Source of the DNA: Lentzea flava
GTDB taxonomy: Bacteria; Actinomycetota; Actinomycetes; Mycobacteriales; Pseudonocardiaceae
Length of the DNA: 64,000 nucleotides
Assembly (NCBI RefSeq): GCF_014648475.1
Contig: NZ_BMRE01000035.1
Span: 1 to 64,000, forward strand
Reading direction: 5' to 3'
Shown one piece after another: positions 38,201 to 46,429 of the stretch. The position numbers and the translations under genes were made by a program. The stretch's first letter is position 1. Each line of letters begins with the position of its first letter. Below the pieces are notes generated by a model. The model was not told the origin of the DNA. It worked only from the letters and a program-made list of their open reading frames with translations, and searched no databases.

Positions 38201-39777
38201 GGGGCCGGGCTGCCCGGGGTGCCGGTCCAGCCCTGGCCGCCGCCGGGCGACGGGCGGCCTGCCGCTGGGGAGGACGGGGCGTTGCCGGCGGCGTTCGGGG
38301 CGCCGCCACCCATCGGGGCGGCCTGCGGCGGGGTGGACGACGGGGAGCTGTCGGGGGTGCGCGACGGGGCGTGCGGGGCGTCGGCGCGGTGTGGGGCGTC
38401 GATCGGGGGTGCCATCGACGACTGGACGGTCTGGCCCGTGTTGCGGGTCGGGGCCGGGGTGTCCGGAGTGGACGATGTGTGCGGAGCGCCCGCGGGGGAC
38501 GACGGAGAGCTGTCCGGAGTGCGGGCGGACGACGGGGAGCTGTCCGGGCGCGACGGGGCGTCGGGGGACGAGCTGTCCGGCGTGCGGGACGGGCCGTCCG
38601 GCGTCGACGGGCTGTCGGGCGTGCGCGACGGCGAAGGCGCGGACGACGGCGACGAGCTGTCGGGCGTGCGCGGCGAGGAAGGCGAAGGCGCGTCCGGCGT
38701 CGACGGAGAAGACGGAGAAGACGGCGAGGAAGGCGACGACGGCGAGGAAGGCGACGACGGCGAGGAAGGCGACGACGGCGAGGAAGGCGACGACGGCGAG
38801 GAAGGCGAACTGTCCGGTGTGGACGAAGAAGACGGCGAAGACGGCGACGACGGCGAAGAGTCCGGTGTGGACGGAGAGGAAGGCGTGCCGTGCGCGCCAG
38901 AAGGCGTGAGGTCCGGAGCGTCGGTCCGGTGGAACAGGCCGCCGGGCTTGATGGACTTCGTGGAGATCACGTCGAGGCCGGTCACCTTGCCGACCAGCTT
39001 GCCGACGACCTTCATGATCTTCGTGAAGATCTCGACCAGGCGGCCCAGCAGCGGCGAGACCTTCTTGATGGTCTTGATGAGCTTCTGGATCAGCTCACCG
39101 ATCCTGGTCGCCCACTTGGAGATCGCGGTCACGGCCTGCGCCACGATGACCGGCGTGCCGAAGCCCAGCGTGAAGACGGCCTCCAGCACCCACGTGATCA
39201 GCTTGGCCACGAGGTCGGCGATCAGGTCGCGCACCATCTCGCGCACGAAGCCGACGACCATGCCCATCACGCCGACGACGGTGCCGACCGAGCCCGCCGT
39301 GGACGCCGCGCCGGACAACGCGTCCAGCTGCTCGCCCGCCGCCTTGCGGTAGGCGTCGGCGGCCGCGCCGGTCCACGGCGCGGTCTGGTCGACGGCGGCC
39401 TTGTAGTCGGCCGCGATCTTGCCGAGCTCCTGCGAGACGTTGTTCCACGTCGTCGAGTACGACTGGATCACCGGCGGGTCGCCCGCCAGCCAGTCGAGGG
39501 CTTCCTTCAACGGCTGCATGTGTTCCATCAGGAACGCGGCAGCGGAGGACAGCAGGGTGCCGAACGGGTCGATCGCCATCGAGGCGGCGTCGGCGACCAG
39601 GCCGACGACGCCGAGGCCGCCCTCGATCCAGCTGCCCTCGGAGATGCCCTTGTAGGCGTCGACCGCGGAGTCGGCGATCGAGAAACCGGTCGCCCAGCCG
39701 TTGTCGCCGGTGCCGGCGTTGAAGAAGCCGGATGGTTCGGCGGGGGCCTGCGCCACCAGCGGGTTCGGTGTGGACAT
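35245..39777 (-). CDS. Polymorphic toxin with WXG-type N-terminus and DNA/RNA endonuclease C-terminus
   Basis: 1510 residues. Residues ~1-280 form a WXG/PPE-like helical secretion domain with a hydrophobic segment (AGSVGTVVGVMGMVVGFVRE). A ~750-residue Pro/Ser/Arg/Asp/His-rich stalk follows, with SPSSPS tracts, seven tandem GGPSAPSRPDAPH units and RPDGTRPDG-type repeats. Near residue 1100 is a pretoxin domain with VRLIGCDAGSNDFAKQLSKH and APVVAPTKPAW. The last ~160 residues (VLQPNTRYEVTDKAGRERGT to the end) contain GGHLAGTEFDGPGEYINMVP, the His-containing motif of non-specific DNA/RNA endonucleases (Endonuclease_NS_2 type). The ATG overlaps the EspC-like stop by one base. It is likely a contact- or secretion-dependent antibacterial nuclease. 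Confidence 0.9.
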   Translation of the reverse strand: MSTPNPLVAQAPAEPSGFFNAGTGDNGWATGFSIADSAVDAYKGISEGSWIEGGLGVVGLVADAASMAIDPFGTLLSSAAAFLMEHMQPLKEALDWLAGDPPVIQSYSTTWNNVSQELGKIAADYKAAVDQTAPWTGAAADAYRKAAGEQLDALSGAASTAGSVGTVVGVMGMVVGFVREMVRDLIADLVAKLITWVLEAVFTLGFGTPVIVAQAVTAISKWATRIGELIQKLIKTIKKVSPLLGRLVEIFTKIMKVVGKLVGKVTGLDVISTKSIKPGGLFHRTDAPDLTPSGAHGTPSSPSTPDSSPSSPSSPSSSSTPDSSPSSPSSPSSPSSPSSPSSPSSPSSPSSPSSPSSPSTPDAPSPSSPRTPDSSSPSSAPSPSRTPDSPSTPDGPSRTPDSSSPDAPSRPDSSPSSARTPDSSPSSPAGAPHTSSTPDTPAPTRNTGQTVQSSMAPPIDAPHRADAPHAPSRTPDSSPSSTPPQAAPMGGGAPNAAGNAPSSPAAGRPSPGGGQGWTGTPGSPAPNTPPAPRTPDMSTAASRADAPARPTSMPTAPSAPSTPFSPSSGMPSSGGGMPSGGTPHAPSAGTPHAGSPTPGRPDATPPSRATAPSAAAPHAPSTPNMPSAGTPAGAPHAPSSGAPNAPHAPSTPTRPNTPQGGPSAPHGPSTPFRPDGPGAPHGGPSAPSRPDAPHGGPSAPSRPDAPHGGPSAPSRPDAPHGGPSAPSRPDAPHGGPSAPSRPDAPHGGPSAPSRPDAPHGGPSAPSRPDAPHAPSRPDAPSRPGAPHNNTMPSARTDAPHSPNAPHNGPSAPSRPDAPNAPHAPNAPHGGPNAPHAPNAPHGPNAPHGGPNAPHGPNSPSRPDAPHRPDAPHGGPNRPDAPHGGPNRPDAPNRPDAPHRPDSPSRPDRGGPGNRPDGTRPDGSRPDGTRPDGTRPDSGRPDGSRPHSPDGPRSRGTDTAEAPHRAPDSTSPEAATPHRPDGAPHRPDADAPRRPDADAPHRPDADAPHHGPDADKPHDGPDADKPHDGPDTDKPHDGDPDAPNSHDPHPDRPSPEEAHQRHAETTPAGVSHHGGDPDMGDLPHKVPNDPRFFTADVHITPDGKARIGGHDYTPAEYADMLRRSGYDGSKPVRLIGCDAGSNDFAKQLSKHLDAPVVAPTKPAWTDSHGRVFTSDPEIRPDGTRQPKIPPNGEWETHHPDGSRTKASDDGYAPGSDRDTDGAGAKDRAADGTDTSGNPPDNDPRPKVTIDASHPDAPLKSKPFGREPDGTPSVLQPNTRYEVTDKAGRERGTFITGDDGRIKEVHTTSGEKGNWRPDSRQPFPNATYHVTGQHGSVYHFHTDADGRTHRMEGELVHTGSDDARRSPDQGPVGHEGRDEYREHNKKTIEEFRNKHGRDPEPHEVTLYEDVGWNGGHLAGTEFDGPGEYINMVPMLEDLNQRQAGTTLANNFRALEEHWGDLLSQTPKPKLDVQIDMTYPDGKKTPTKIRVQYWVDGVPEPPLVYKNIPPRKM
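37463..37738. repeat. Tandem 39-bp repeats organised as a 78-bp dimer
   Basis: Seven 39-bp units encode GGPSAPSRPDAPH on the minus strand. The units alternate between two nucleotide versions (gggatggcgcgga... and gggacggggcgga...), giving a 78-bp higher-order period repeated almost exactly. The array has therefore expanded recently in dimer steps. It lies in the toxin stalk. Confidence 0.9.
38690..38830. repeat. Short-period repeat coding the SPSSPS tract
   Basis: gacggcgaggaaggc-type 15-bp units repeat about eight times in tandem. They encode SPSSPSSPSS on the minus strand (toxin linker). On the plus strand the same DNA is an acidic GEEGDD tract, an unexpressed shadow. It is a probable slippage site. 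Confidence 0.85.
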
Positions 39778-40082
39778 CAGAAGCCCTTCATGGTCTGAGC
39801 GATCTGGTCCTCGACCTCCTGGTAGTGCTTCGCGGTCTCGGTGACCCGCTTCGCCGTGGCGTCCATCGCCTCAGCAGCACCCTTCAGCGCGTTCAGGCCC
39901 CACTGCTCGACGGGGTCGAGCAGCATGCGGAACGGCTGGCAGATGATGCCGTACGCGTCGGTCGGCATCGACACGGTGTTCGCCGCGTCCACTGCTCCCT
40001 GCAACCGGCCGTGCAGGCCCTCCAGGGCCTTGGCGTGCGCTTCCAACACGTCCGAGGTGACGTGGAAACCACCGGCAGTCAT
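39777..40082 (-). CDS. EspC/WXG100-like secretion-associated protein
   Basis: 101 residues (MTAGGFHVTSDVLEAHAKAL...) with a two-helix hairpin pattern and the ending TAKHYQEVEDQIAQTMKGF. It resembles DUF2580/EspC-type excreted proteins of actinobacterial type VII secretion. It sits directly before the toxin gene, whose ATG overlaps its stop by one base. By analogy it would pair with the toxin N-terminal domain as a secretion partner. No ESX core genes (EccC, EccD) are in this window. Confidence 0.85.
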   Translation of the reverse strand: MTAGGFHVTSDVLEAHAKALEGLHGRLQGAVDAANTVSMPTDAYGIICQPFRMLLDPVEQWGLNALKGAAEAMDATAKRVTETAKHYQEVEDQIAQTMKGF

Positions 40083-40116
40083 CGAACCCCCTCAAGTTCG
40101 AGCAGTGGACAGAAGA

Positions 40117-40650
40117 TCAGGAGAGCACCGACTCGCCGCCGAAGTCGTCGTCATCCGACGGCGGACGGCGGCGCGCGGGCGGCGGTGTGGTGCGCGGAGG
40201 AGGCGGTGGTGCGTCGTCGTCCTCGACCCGGAAGTTGATTTCGTTGCTGGTGTACGGAGAACGCGCGGGGGCGTCCTCCGGCGGCGGCGCCGGGAAGTTC
40301 TTCTTGGCTTCGTTGAACAGCACGTTGGCCGTTTCGTCCTGGGTGCCGATGGTCTCCGCCATCGCCTCCTGCAGCAGAGCGGGGATCTTCGACTGCGCGC
40401 GCTGCAGCAGCTTCATGATCTCGCCGCTGATCTCGGACATCCGGCGCCCTGCGGCGGACTCGTTGATCACGAGGTTCTGCAGGATGCCGTTGGAGCCGAT
40501 GGTCAGCTCGACCGCGCCGTCCGAGGACCGCTCGGAGATCGTCATGCCCTGAACACGCGTCGCCATCTCCTGGTAACGCGCGGCGCGTTCCTGGATGTTC
40601 TGGTTCCAGTTCGCGAGCATCTGCTCGGACCCGGCGATGTCCTCGGGCAC
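40117..40650 (-). CDS. YbaB/EbfC family DNA-binding-like protein
   Basis: 177 residues. The core GAVELTIGSNGILQNLVINE, then ESAAGRRMSEISGEIMKLLQ, matches the YbaB/EbfC fold (a helical dimer with beta strands). It is extended by a disordered acidic and proline-rich tail (PPPEDAPARSPYT...DDDDFGGES). Genes of this family commonly precede EspC/WXG toxin genes in actinomycetes, where their role (nucleoid or secretion-related) is not settled. It is first in the toxin operon, 34 bases before the EspC-like gene. The start has no strong RBS. Confidence 0.8.
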   Translation of the reverse strand: MPEDIAGSEQMLANWNQNIQERAARYQEMATRVQGMTISERSSDGAVELTIGSNGILQNLVINESAAGRRMSEISGEIMKLLQRAQSKIPALLQEAMAETIGTQDETANVLFNEAKKNFPAPPPEDAPARSPYTSNEINFRVEDDDAPPPPPRTTPPPARRRPPSDDDDFGGESVLS

Positions 40651-40741
40651 CCGTGCTCCCTCATTCCAGCGGCGGCGGACTCAAAGGATGACGCAGCCGC
40701 GGCTGATCCAGTTCCCCCGACCTGGCAAATCGACCACACAG

Positions 40742-40784
40742 ACCAGCGGCGTTCCACTGAGCGGACCAGTGGAACGCCGCTGGT
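40742..40784 (-). terminator. Perfect 18-bp hairpin after the FKBP gene
   Basis: accagcggcgttccactg (40742-40759) pairs without mismatch with cagtggaacgccgctggt (40767-40784) around a 7-base loop. It is 10 bases past the FKBP stop on the minus strand, so it terminates that gene and insulates the toxin operon. No T-run, as usual for GC-rich hosts. Confidence 0.9.
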
Positions 40785-40794
40785 CGATGATTTC

Positions 40795-41169
40795 CTACGA
40801 GACGCCCAGCAGGTCGACGACGAAGATCAGCGTCTCGTTGGGCTTGATCACGCCACCGGCGCCGCGCGAGCCGTAGCCCAGGTGCGGCGGGATGACCAGC
40901 TTGCGGCGGCCACCGACCTTCATGCCGGCCACGCCCTGGTCCCAGCCCGCGATGACGCGGCCGCCGCCGAGCGGGAACTGGAACGGCTCGCCGCGGTCCC
41001 AGGACGCGTCGAACTGCTCACCGGTCGAGTGCGAGACACCGACGTAGTGGACCATCACGCGCTGGCCGGCCTTGGCTTCCTCGCCGTCACCGACGGTGAG
41101 GTCCTCGACCAGCAGGTCGGCGGGCGCCGGGCCCTCGTGCGGGTCGACGACGGGCTTCGTGGCAGCCAT
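40795..41169 (-). CDS. FKBP-type peptidyl-prolyl cis-trans isomerase
   Basis: 124 residues. The family signature is clear: VMVHYVGVSHSTGEQFDASW, then FQFPLGGGRVIAGWDQGVAG, then IPPHLGYGSRGAGG and ETLIFVVDLLGV. Pocket residues (Y, F-D, V-I, W, Y) are in place, so it should be active. ATG 41169 (MAATKPVVDPHEGP) has aggaag upstream. No signal peptide; it is cytoplasmic. It assists folding by isomerising prolyl bonds and is bounded by a perfect terminator. Confidence 0.95.
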   Translation of the reverse strand: MAATKPVVDPHEGPAPADLLVEDLTVGDGEEAKAGQRVMVHYVGVSHSTGEQFDASWDRGEPFQFPLGGGRVIAGWDQGVAGMKVGGRRKLVIPPHLGYGSRGAGGVIKPNETLIFVVDLLGVS

Positions 41170-41333
41170 CACAACTTCCTCTCGGAACGGGGTTGTTCGC
41201 GCTCGATCCAATCACGCGCGCGCGGACGCGGCCGAATGGCCTACGAAGACCAGCCCTACCCCGTCTCGAAAAGGCGTGTTGATCTATACGGACTCCCGGC
41301 CCTGCACCGGGGGTTCACAACAGAAGAAGGAGA

Positions 41334-42152
41334 ATGATCATGGCGGCAACCCTGCACCGCCTCCGGTCATGGCTCGGCGCGGCATTGGCAGCAGCGACGC
41401 TGTCAATGGCGTGCGTCAGCGTGGCCGAAGCAGCTCCGACCCCCACCACCGACGGCGAGTTCGGCGCCCAGATCGTGGGCGGTACGCGCGCGAGCACGTC
41501 CACCTACCCGTGGGTCGTCTACCTGGCGACGAGCAGCGGGTTCCAGTACTGCGGTGGCACGCTCGTGGCTCCCAACAAGGTCGTCACGGCCGCGCACTGC
41601 ACCGTGGGCGACTCGGCGTCCGCGGTCCGCGTCGTGGCCGGCCGCGACGACAAGCAGTCCACCGCGGGCACCGTCGCCCGCGTCACGAAGATCTGGATCC
41701 ACCCGAGCTACACCGACGTGACCCGCGGCTACGACGTCTCGGTGCTCACGCTCGACCGCAACCTGTCGCAGACCCCGCTCAAGTTCGCGACGAGCGCGGA
41801 CAGCACGCTGTACGCGGCGGGCACCAGCTCGACGATCCTCGGCTGGGGCGACACCGCGTCCGGTGGCACGGACTCGCGCTACCTGCTCAAGGCCACCGTG
41901 CCGCTGACCAGCAACTCCACCTGCGCCAACGCGTACGGCAGCCGCTTCATCGCCACGGCCATGGTGTGCGCCGGATACACCCAGGGCGGCACCGACACCT
42001 GCCAGGGCGACTCCGGTGGCCCGCTCGTGGCCGGTGGCAAGCTGATCGGCATCACGTCGTGGGGCGACGGCTGCGCAGACCCCGGCATCCCCGGTGTCTA
42101 CACCCGCGTCTCCACCTACGCGACGCAGATCCAGGCGCAGATCAACTCCTAG
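41334..42152 (+). CDS. Secreted trypsin-like serine protease (S1A)
   Basis: 272 residues, close in layout to the Streptomyces griseus trypsin family. A signal peptide (residues 1-33, ending VAEAAPTP) and a short propeptide precede the mature start IVGG at 47. The catalytic triad is His88 (TAAHC), Asp134 (YDVSVL) and Ser227 (TCQGDSGGP). Paired cysteines (73/89, 197/212, 223 and the GDGCADPG Cys) suggest three disulfides. The ATG 41334 follows gaagaagga closely; ATG 41340 is an alternative. It is released and activated by removal of the propeptide; substrates are proteins cut after Lys/Arg. A terminator follows. Confidence 0.95.
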   Translation: MIMAATLHRLRSWLGAALAAATLSMACVSVAEAAPTPTTDGEFGAQIVGGTRASTSTYPWVVYLATSSGFQYCGGTLVAPNKVVTAAHCTVGDSASAVRVVAGRDDKQSTAGTVARVTKIWIHPSYTDVTRGYDVSVLTLDRNLSQTPLKFATSADSTLYAAGTSSTILGWGDTASGGTDSRYLLKATVPLTSNSTCANAYGSRFIATAMVCAGYTQGGTDTCQGDSGGPLVAGGKLIGITSWGDGCADPGIPGVYTRVSTYATQIQAQINS

Positions 42153-42160
42153 CAACACCT

Positions 42161-42202
42161 GCCGGGAAGGGTTGTCGCCGGCGGCGCGCAACCCTTCCCG
42201 GC
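42161..42202 (+). terminator. 14-bp perfect hairpin after the protease gene
   Basis: gccgggaagggttg (42161-42174) pairs with caacccttcccggc (42189-42202) over a 14-base loop, 8 bases after the protease stop, followed by ccctgtttccg. It separates the protease from the beta-propeller gene that starts 20 bases later. Confidence 0.9.
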
Positions 42203-42222
42203 CCTGTTTCCGTCCTGGTGGC

Positions 42223-44175
42223 ATGAACGGCAGAAAGCTGTTGGCCGGCGCCGCCGTGCTGGCCGTCGCCGGAGTGTGTGTGAGCTCCGCGGTGCGGGAC
42301 GAAACCTTCGCACCACCACCGATCGTGGACTACGGGCCGGTGCGCCTCGTCGCGTTCGATTCGTGCGACAACGCACTGACCGAACTGCGCCGCGCCATGG
42401 CCCCGTACGTCAGCGCGTACGGCCTCGGGGGCAACGACCGTCTCCTCACCATCGAGGGCATGGCGACGGACTCGAGCGCGGGCGTCGCGCAGAAGAGCAT
42501 TCCCGACGCGCCGACGGTCGCCACGCCTCCCGCGCAGCAGCAGGAGCACTCGACGACGAACGTCCACGAACAGGGCGTCGACGAGCCGGACATCGTGAAG
42601 ACGGACGGAAAACGCGTCTTCTCGATCACCGACGGCAAGCTGCGCGTGATCGACGTCGCGAGCAAGGCCGTCACGGGCACGGTCGACCTCGGTGAGCGCC
42701 GCGCGAGCCAGCTGCTCGTCTCCGGGGATCGCGCGCTGGTGGTCGTCGACGGTCCTGGTCAGATCATGGAGAAGATGCTGCCGCCCGACCGCCCGTACCT
42801 CCCGCAGACCGGCACCGAGCTGGTTCTCGTGGATCTCAAGGCGCTCAAGCAGATCGGCAGCCTCAAAACCGACGGCTTCTACCTCGACGCCCGCCAGATC
42901 GGCGGTACCGCCCGCGTCGTCGTCCGTTCGCAGCCGCGCCTGCCGTGGGTGTACCCGAACGACACGATGAACGAAGCGGGAGCCTTGCGCCGCAACAAGG
43001 AGATCCTGCAGGGCGAGCCGATCACCTCGTGGCTGCCGCGCTACGAGCTGGACCAGAACGGCGCCAAGAGCAGCGGAACCCTCGTCGACTGCGCGAACGT
43101 GAGCCACCCCGCCGTGCACTCGGCGACGTCGATGCTGACCGTGCTCACGTTCGAGCTGTCCGGCCAGCTCGGGACCGGCCAGCCGGTCTCGATCGTCGCC
43201 GACGGCGACACGGTCTACGGCACCGACCGCAGCCTCTACATCGCCGACGACCACCGGCTGCTGCCCGAACTTCCCGGCAAGCCACCGGTGCAGCGCCCGA
43301 TCACCACGGCGATCCACCAGTTCGACATCAGCCAGGCGGGCCCGCCGAAGCACGTCGCGTCCGGTGACGTGAACGGCACGCTGCTGAACCAGTACTCGCT
43401 GTCCGAACACGACGGTGTTCTGCGCGTCGCCACGACAACGGGCACCGAAACCCGTTGCTGCTGGCGCATTCAGTCCGACGTGGCGCCGCAGCAACAGCAA
43501 CCGCCGCAGTCGGAGAGCTTCGTCACCACGTTGCGCCGCAACGGAAACCAGCTGACGAAGGAAGGCCAGATCGGCGGCCTCGGCAAGGGCGAGCGCATCT
43601 ACAGCGTCCGCTTCATCGGCAAGATGGGTTACGTCGTCACGTTCCGGCAGACCGACCCGCTCTACACGCTGGACCTGAGTGATCCCAAGCAGCCCAGGGT
43701 CACCGGCGAGCTGAAGATCACCGGCTACTCCGCCTACCTGCACCCCGCCGGCGACGGCAAGCTGATCGGCGTCGGCCAGGAGGCGACCGGCCAGGGCCGC
43801 ACCACCGGAACGCAGGTGTCGCTGTTCGACGTGAGCAACCCCGCGTCACCGCAACGGCTCGCGCAGTACCACCTGCCGGACTCGAACTCCGAGGCCCAGT
43901 TCGACCCGCACGCGTTCCTGTACTGGCCGCCCGACGGCACGCTCGTGATCCCGGTGGCGCAGCACAAGACGACGTTCGAGGCGTCCTCGCTGGTGCTGAA
44001 GGTCGAGGGCAACCAGCTGCGGGAGACCGGCAGGATCGTCGAGCCGTTCAGCCAGAACTACGGCGGTGCCAGGCGGACGATCGTGATCGGCGACCAGCTG
44101 TGGTCGGTCTCCGCGGCCGGTGTGCAGGTCAACGCGCGCAACGGCCTGGCACAGCAGGCCTGGTTGCCCTTCTAG
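42223..44175 (+). CDS. Secreted beta-propeller-domain protein
   Basis: 650 residues from ATG 42223 (MNGRKLLAGAAVLAVAGVCV). A signal or membrane anchor (residues 5-22) is followed by a helical region with a conserved EQGVDEPDIVKTDGKRVFSI, the mark of the C-terminal beta-propeller secreted family (DUF2139-like). Seven-to-eight WD-like strands follow, including LVLVDLKALKQIGSLKTDGF and YTLDLSDPKQPRVTGELKIT. Such proteins occur in archaea and actinomycetes; their function is not established. It overlaps the convergent EI24 gene by 4 bases. Confidence 0.85.
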   Translation: MNGRKLLAGAAVLAVAGVCVSSAVRDETFAPPPIVDYGPVRLVAFDSCDNALTELRRAMAPYVSAYGLGGNDRLLTIEGMATDSSAGVAQKSIPDAPTVATPPAQQQEHSTTNVHEQGVDEPDIVKTDGKRVFSITDGKLRVIDVASKAVTGTVDLGERRASQLLVSGDRALVVVDGPGQIMEKMLPPDRPYLPQTGTELVLVDLKALKQIGSLKTDGFYLDARQIGGTARVVVRSQPRLPWVYPNDTMNEAGALRRNKEILQGEPITSWLPRYELDQNGAKSSGTLVDCANVSHPAVHSATSMLTVLTFELSGQLGTGQPVSIVADGDTVYGTDRSLYIADDHRLLPELPGKPPVQRPITTAIHQFDISQAGPPKHVASGDVNGTLLNQYSLSEHDGVLRVATTTGTETRCCWRIQSDVAPQQQQPPQSESFVTTLRRNGNQLTKEGQIGGLGKGERIYSVRFIGKMGYVVTFRQTDPLYTLDLSDPKQPRVTGELKITGYSAYLHPAGDGKLIGVGQEATGQGRTTGTQVSLFDVSNPASPQRLAQYHLPDSNSEAQFDPHAFLYWPPDGTLVIPVAQHKTTFEASSLVLKVEGNQLRETGRIVEPFSQNYGGARRTIVIGDQLWSVSAAGVQVNARNGLAQQAWLPF

Positions 44176-44927
44176 GCGACCGGACGCTCAGTGGTGAGCA
44201 GGCGGTACGACAACACCGTGCCGCCTGCCATCGCGGCCGGGAGCACGACGATCGCGGCCAGCGGGATCAGGCACAGCAGGTACGTGGGCACGGCGAACCC
44301 GAGCACCATCGCGCGGCGCGTCGCGAGGACCTGCCTGCGCTGCTTGAACGACTTGCCGCGCCGCGTGAACGGGATGCCGGTCAGTTCGATGCCCAGCAGG
44401 TAGCCGTTGATGCACACGGCCAGCACCGGCACCACGGTCTGCCCGACCACGGGGATGAACCCGCAGAAGAACAACGGGATCGCGAACAGGATCGACGTGC
44501 CTACCAGCATGATCGTGCTGCGCAGCCCGACGGCGAACCCGCGCCACCAGCCGACCTGCTCCGCGCCGGGCACGCCGCCGAGCTCGTCCTCGACCTCCTC
44601 GGCGATGTACTCGTAGAACGGTCCGCCGATCATGATCGTGATCGCGGTGAACAGCAGCACGCTCAGGCCGAGCGTCACCGCGATCACCGAAATTCCGACG
44701 GCGACCTCCACGACGCCCCGCCAAGTCTCGCTCCACGAGTCCGCGAACCCCGTGAGCCACCCGGCGATCGAGTCGATGTGGGTGAACAGCAGCACCCAGC
44801 CGGTGATCATGAGCACTGCGGTGATGACCGCGGGCAACGCCCCGATGAGCACGCGCTTGGGTGAGCTGAAGACCAGCTTGAACCCGCGCAGCAGAAGTGC
44901 GATGCCAGCCCCGAAGTCCTTGATCAC
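44172..44927 (-). CDS. EI24 domain-containing membrane protein (CysZ-like)
   Basis: 251 residues from GTG 44927 (VIKDFGAGIALLLRGFKLVF). About four to six membrane segments: RVLIGALPAVITAVLMITGW, ISVIAVTLGLSVLLFTAITI, STIMLVGTSILFAIPLFFCG, GQTVVPVLAVCINGYLLGIE and a C-terminal pair near LGFAVPTYLLCLIPLAAIVV. The EI24 signature with GPFYEYIAEEVEDELGG is present. CysZ relatives transport sulfate, but no cysteine genes are near, so the role is open. The in-frame upstream part to 45158 is antisense to the regulator and unlikely. Confidence 0.88.
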   Translation of the reverse strand: MIKDFGAGIALLLRGFKLVFSSPKRVLIGALPAVITAVLMITGWVLLFTHIDSIAGWLTGFADSWSETWRGVVEVAVGISVIAVTLGLSVLLFTAITIMIGGPFYEYIAEEVEDELGGVPGAEQVGWWRGFAVGLRSTIMLVGTSILFAIPLFFCGFIPVVGQTVVPVLAVCINGYLLGIELTGIPFTRRGKSFKQRRQVLATRRAMVLGFAVPTYLLCLIPLAAIVVLPAAMAGGTVLSYRLLTTERPVA

Positions 44928-44991
44928 GCGCGCAGGATAGTCCGTGCCGGCCCAATTGAGATGGAGGAAGCGCGAATTCGCCGAGACGGGC

Positions 44992-46347
44992 ATGATGCGA
45001 CCGAGGGAGGCGTTGAGGTTGAGCAACCCAGCTAAGAACGCCGTCGTCGTCCCGGACGGGCCGTTGCCTGTGCTGCCGCCCGCCATCTGGGAGTCGAAGG
45101 AAGTGCGGGACGCGGTCGCCGCGGAGTCGCCCGGCGCCGTGGTCGCGATCGCGCGCAAGGCGCACGGCCTGCGTCAGGACGAACTGGGCACGCTGGCAGG
45201 GTTCTCGCAGTCCGCGATCTCTCGCCTGGAAGCCGGCAGCAACATCGCCTACGACATGCGCGTGCTCAGGACGCTGCAGCGGCTGCTCGGCATCCCCGCC
45301 CACCTGCTCGGCCTGACCGACCGCACGGTGCCGATGCGGTCCGGTGAGGCCAGGAGCCTGGGCGCCGGCGGGCTGGAGGCGCTGGCGAACGACCTGGTCG
45401 TGGGCATGGAGGGCAAGGCGCTGATGGCGTTGTGTGCCTCCGCTGTCTTCGGCACAGGGAACAGCAATGGCGTGATGACCGGCGATGCGGTCAGTCAGTT
45501 GCTCGTGCTGCGCAGGATCGTGAACGACGCGCACAACTGGCGTGGCACCGGCGCGCTGATGCCCGCTGTTCGCAACATGTACGACTTCATCGACGTACTG
45601 CGCCGCAACGCGCGCGGGGACGTCCGGCGGCGGTTGCTCGGCACCGGCGCGATGTACGCGGAGTTCTACGGCTGGCTGCACGAGGAGATCGGCGACATGC
45701 GCGGCGCGGCCGCGTGGACGTCCCGAGCCCTCGAACAGGGCCAGGCCGCGGACGACAGGGACGTCGTCGCGTACTGCTACGTGCGGATGAGCCAGCTCGC
45801 TGAGGTCGACGGCGACGACGACCGCGTCATCGGCCTGGCGCGCGCCGCCCAGCGCGAGACGGGGCTGAGCCCGATCGTGCGCGCGATGGCGTTGCGGCAG
45901 GAAGCACGTGGTCTCGCGCGTGCGGGCCAGGACGCGTGCATGCCGCGGTTCGACCTCGCGCAGTCGTTGGTGCTGAACGCCGAACGTCCGCAGACCGACG
46001 AGTACTCCATCGGCTACTGCTTCACGGAGCTGCACGTGCAGATGCAGCGCGCCGCCAGCATGGTCGACCTCGCCGACCACCAACGAGCCATCAACGCCTA
46101 CACGGAGCTCATGCCCCGATGGGGCAGCATCTGCCAGTGGGAGCAGGGCGTGCACACAGCCCGGCTTGCCTACGCGCACGCCGCGAACGGTGACGTCGAG
46201 CAGGCCGTCGACTTCGGGTTCGCGGCACTGGACCTGGCACGGGCGACCGGGTCGCAGCTGATCGTGCACGAGCTGGACCGGCTCGACCCGTGGAGCGCGA
46301 CGCCGGCGATCGCCGAGCTCGCCGCCGAGGTCAGCCAGCTGCGGTAA
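44992..46347 (+). CDS. XRE-family regulator with helical sensor half
   Basis: About 451 residues. The helix-turn-helix is AVVAIARKAHGLRQDELGTL, with AGFSQSAISRLEAGSNIAYD completing recognition. It is followed by ~330 residues of TPR-like helices (RMSQLAEVDGDDDRVIGLAR). The start is uncertain: GTG 44944, ATG 44992 and a TTG at 45019 preceded by gggagg are all in frame. Two small proteins follow, 82 bases downstream. This arrangement (large XRE regulator followed by one or two very short genes) is a recurrent actinobacterial unit, similar in logic to the BldD/Wbl-type or DUF397 pairs, though no DUF397 motif is seen. Confidence 0.85.
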   Translation: MMRPREALRLSNPAKNAVVVPDGPLPVLPPAIWESKEVRDAVAAESPGAVVAIARKAHGLRQDELGTLAGFSQSAISRLEAGSNIAYDMRVLRTLQRLLGIPAHLLGLTDRTVPMRSGEARSLGAGGLEALANDLVVGMEGKALMALCASAVFGTGNSNGVMTGDAVSQLLVLRRIVNDAHNWRGTGALMPAVRNMYDFIDVLRRNARGDVRRRLLGTGAMYAEFYGWLHEEIGDMRGAAAWTSRALEQGQAADDRDVVAYCYVRMSQLAEVDGDDDRVIGLARAAQRETGLSPIVRAMALRQEARGLARAGQDACMPRFDLAQSLVLNAERPQTDEYSIGYCFTELHVQMQRAASMVDLADHQRAINAYTELMPRWGSICQWEQGVHTARLAYAHAANGDVEQAVDFGFAALDLARATGSQLIVHELDRLDPWSATPAIAELAAEVSQLR

Positions 46348-46429
46348 CGCGTATGCGAGTTCCGCATACGCCACCCGCAATCCGTCTGCGACCCTCCCCA
46401 TTTCCCGCCCCACCCCGCACGATCTAGGT

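Noticed and set aside
37463..38830. Repeats considered as a CRISPR array
   Set aside because: No spacers of uniform length; repeats are contiguous, in frame and encode a low-complexity stalk. No cas genes.
36461..39352. 963-residue Gly/Ala/Ser-rich plus-strand frame opposite the toxin
   Set aside because: Antisense of the repeat-rich toxin; the acidic GEEGDD tracts mirror the SPSSPS repeats. No RBS or family support.
44928..45158. N-terminal extension of the EI24 protein
   Set aside because: Lies antisense to the XRE regulator; GTG 44927 gives the family N-terminus.
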